From contig NZ_CP017781.1 of assembly GCF_001856665.1 (NCBI RefSeq), positions 434,001-498,000 on the forward strand: a stretch of DNA of 64,000 nt, given 5' to 3'. A program made the position numbers and the translations under genes. The DNA is from Rhodobacter xanthinilyticus (GTDB taxonomy: Bacteria > Pseudomonadota > Alphaproteobacteria > Rhodobacterales > Rhodobacteraceae). Below, piece after piece: positions 62,693 through 64,000 of this stretch; within the stretch, counting starts at the first letter, position 1; each line of letters begins with the position of its first letter. Under the pieces are notes generated by a model. That model ran no database searches, was not told where the DNA came from, and saw nothing but the letters and a program-made list of their open reading frames with translations.

Positions 62693-62707
62693 TTAAGCGC
62701 ACATTAA
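62693..62707. promoter_or_regulatory. CtrA-type binding site upstream of motB
   Basis: TTAA-GCGCACA-TTAA is an exact TTAA-N7-TTAA match to the alphaproteobacterial CtrA consensus, 45 bases before the motB ATG. CtrA governs motility genes in Rhodobacterales. Confidence 0.65.
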
Positions 62708-62751
62708 CAGGACCGTGCTACACCTGATCCCGGGTGAAAAGAGGTGGTGGG

Positions 62752-63621
62752 ATGAGCGCGCGTGAAAATGCGGCGCCAGTCATCATCAAACGCAAGAAGG
62801 TCGTCGGCGGCGACGGGCACCACGGTGGGGCGTGGAAAGTGGCCTATGCCGACTTCGTGACCGCCATGATGGCCTTCTTTCTGCTGATGTGGCTGTTGAA
62901 CGCAACGACGGAAAAACAACGCAAGGGGCTTGCGGATTATTTCAATCCGACGATCCCGATCAACCGGATCTCCGGCGGGGGCGAGGGCGCCTTCGGGGGC
63001 GATTCCGTCTTCTCCGAGGATCAGGTGGCGCAAACCGGCACCGGCGCGAGCGCGCAAAAGCCCGCGCAGGAGCGTCAGGCCAAGGGCCAGCAGGGCGAGG
63101 CGGCGGCCGACAAGAAGGAGGAGGCCGCGAAAGCCGAGGAGACCGCGCAGCTCGAGAAGGCCGCGCGCGATCTGCAACAGGCGCTGGCCGGGGTCGGCGG
63201 TGAGTCGATGGTGACGGAAAACCTCGCGCGCCACATCGTCACTCGGGTGACCGATGAGGGGCTGATCGTCGAGTTTTTCGACCTCGAGGAGGAGCCGCTG
63301 TTCGTCGGCGAGACCGATGAGCCGCAGCCGGTTCTGCGCGAGATCTCGAAGATGTTGGTGCGGGTGTTCGGGCTGGTGAAGAACCCGGTCGCGCTGAACG
63401 GTTATAGCAAGTCCTACCCCGAGATGTTGCGGCAAAACCCGGTCTGGGATCTATCCCTTGCGAGGGCTCAGGCGATGCGCCAGCTTCTTGAGGCCGATGG
63501 GCTCGACAAGATGCGGGTCGATCGGGTGACGGGGTTCGCCGATCGCCGGCCCGCCTCGCAACATCCGATGGCGGTGCGCAACAACCGGCTCGAGCTGATC
63601 TTGCTGCGCAACGGGAAGTGA
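62752..63621 (+). CDS. motB: Flagellar motor stator protein MotB
   Basis: A 289-residue protein. A single N-terminal membrane helix carries the proton-conducting aspartate D34 in AYADFVTAMMAFFLLMWLLN; the plug region and a charged Gln/Ala/Lys linker follow (about 90-150); the OmpA-like peptidoglycan-binding domain has LNGYSKSYPE and LSLARAQAMRQLLEADG. ATG 62752 has GAGGTGG upstream. MotA is not in the window. It is followed after 99 bases by flgE. Confidence 0.95.
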   Translation: MSARENAAPVIIKRKKVVGGDGHHGGAWKVAYADFVTAMMAFFLLMWLLNATTEKQRKGLADYFNPTIPINRISGGGEGAFGGDSVFSEDQVAQTGTGASAQKPAQERQAKGQQGEAAADKKEEAAKAEETAQLEKAARDLQQALAGVGGESMVTENLARHIVTRVTDEGLIVEFFDLEEEPLFVGETDEPQPVLREISKMLVRVFGLVKNPVALNGYSKSYPEMLRQNPVWDLSLARAQAMRQLLEADGLDKMRVDRVTGFADRRPASQHPMAVRNNRLELILLRNGK

Positions 63622-63647
63622 CGCCAAGGCGAGATAAATTTGACCTG

Positions 63648-63662
63648 TTAGGGGGATATTAA
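63648..63662. promoter_or_regulatory. CtrA-like site upstream of flgE
   Basis: TTAG-GGGGATA-TTAA, one mismatch from TTAA-N7-TTAA, 58 bases before the flgE ATG. The same arrangement stands before motB. Confidence 0.45.
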
Positions 63663-63720
63663 GAGTGCGTGCGGCAAGCTGCAGTCTGATCGAGGGACGC
63701 AGCAGCAGAAAGGCGCTTTC

Positions 63721-64000
63721 ATGTCCATTTCCTCTTCGCTCAACGCGGGCGTTGCCGGTCTTGCCGCCAACGCCACTCGTCTTGCGACGATCTCGGATAA
63801 CATCGCGAACTCCGGGACCTATGGCTATAAACGAGCGACCGCCGATTTCGAGAGCATGGTGCTCAATCAGGCGCGCAACTCGGGGACCTATTCGGCGGGG
63901 GGCGTGCGCGCCTCGACCGCGCGGCTGATCGATGAGCGCGGCTCGCTCGTCTCGACCTCGAACGCGATGGACCTCGCGGTGTCGGGGCGCGGGTTCCTGC
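63721..64000 (+). CDS. flgE: Flagellar hook protein FlgE (5' part)
   Basis: The first 93 codons of a flagellar rod/hook protein, cut by the window end. MSISSSLNAGVAGLAANATRL and ISDNIANSGTYGYKR form the N-terminal rod/hook helix; LVSTSNAMDLAVSGRGFL is the conserved second block. The SGTYGYKR and hook-type N terminus favour FlgE over FlgF/FlgG. GCAGCAG lies upstream but no strong SD; a GAAAGG is seen 8 bases before ATG. Confidence 0.9.
   Translation, partial: MSISSSLNAGVAGLAANATRLATISDNIANSGTYGYKRATADFESMVLNQARNSGTYSAGGVRASTARLIDERGSLVSTSNAMDLAVSGRGFL

Overview
The window reads as chromosomal DNA of a purple-bacterium-like alphaproteobacterium of the Rhodobacterales, close to Rhodobacter/Paracoccaceae. 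Evidence: very high GC with strong third-position bias, a 41-residue L36, a full aerobic (P. denitrificans-type) cobalamin pathway with bluB and a bluE/pduX-type kinase, CtrA-type TTAA-N7-TTAA sites at flagellar genes, and a family of ATATTT...CAAGATGAAA palindromic intergenic repeats. I see no IS element, prophage or CRISPR array. Genes are tightly packed, with 1-4 bp ATGA/TGATG overlaps inside operons and tail-to-tail stop-codon overlaps between converging genes.

Layout. 31-378: STAS anti-sigma-factor antagonist. 462-7891 (minus): a predicted nitrogen-heterocycle uptake and catabolic operon (NMT1-type binding protein, ATPase, permease, cytosine-deaminase-like amidohydrolase, FAD-linked oxidase, two flavodoxin-fold reductases, creatininase-family hydrolase). 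It diverges from a RidA gene across a RutR-like palindrome. 8545-11382: LysE exporter, RluA pseudouridine synthase, saccharopine-dehydrogenase-like protein, WGR protein. 11438-14049 (minus): hybrid histidine kinase and OmpR-type regulator, divergent from 14244-22711 (plus), a long-chain acyl-CoA ligase, a branched-chain-amino-acid-type ABC transporter and a PaaK-like ligase. 22846-33906: housekeeping genes (rpmJ, tRNA-Val(GAC), N-formylglutamate amidohydrolase, dinB, clpB, pyrF, NfeD/SPFH pair, YeaQ-type protein, tex).

33903-57546 is a nearly complete cobalamin regulon. The lower pathway comes first (cobS/V, cobT/U, cobU/P; then phosphatase, bluE, cbiB, cobD/C, bluB), followed by cobQ and cobO. 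A B12 riboswitch then heads DUF1636-cobW-cobN-cobG-cobH-cobI-cobJ, and cobL-cobE-cobM-cobB-cobA continues on the same strand beyond an inverted cobK. A second B12 riboswitch heads a lone CbiM-like transporter gene, followed after a terminator by cobF. Together these cover uroporphyrinogen III to hydrogenobyrinic acid diamide, cobalt insertion (CobN), adenosylation (CobO), amidation (CobQ), aminopropanol arm synthesis (BluE, CobD/C, CbiB), DMB synthesis (BluB) and nucleotide-loop assembly. The CobS/CobT chelatase partners are absent. A flavin-reductase-family gene at 58233 is a candidate for the missing CobR.

57528-64000: GNAT protein, flavin reductase, a pqiA-pqiA-pqiB-pqiC intermembrane lipid transport operon (minus), then motB and the start of flgE (plus), each preceded by a CtrA-like box. 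The strongest unusual signals are the inverted cobK gene whose ATG shares a CATG with the cobL ATG, the heterocycle catabolic cluster, the covarying repeat family, and candidate regulatory sites (RutR-like, OmpR-type tandem repeats, CtrA).
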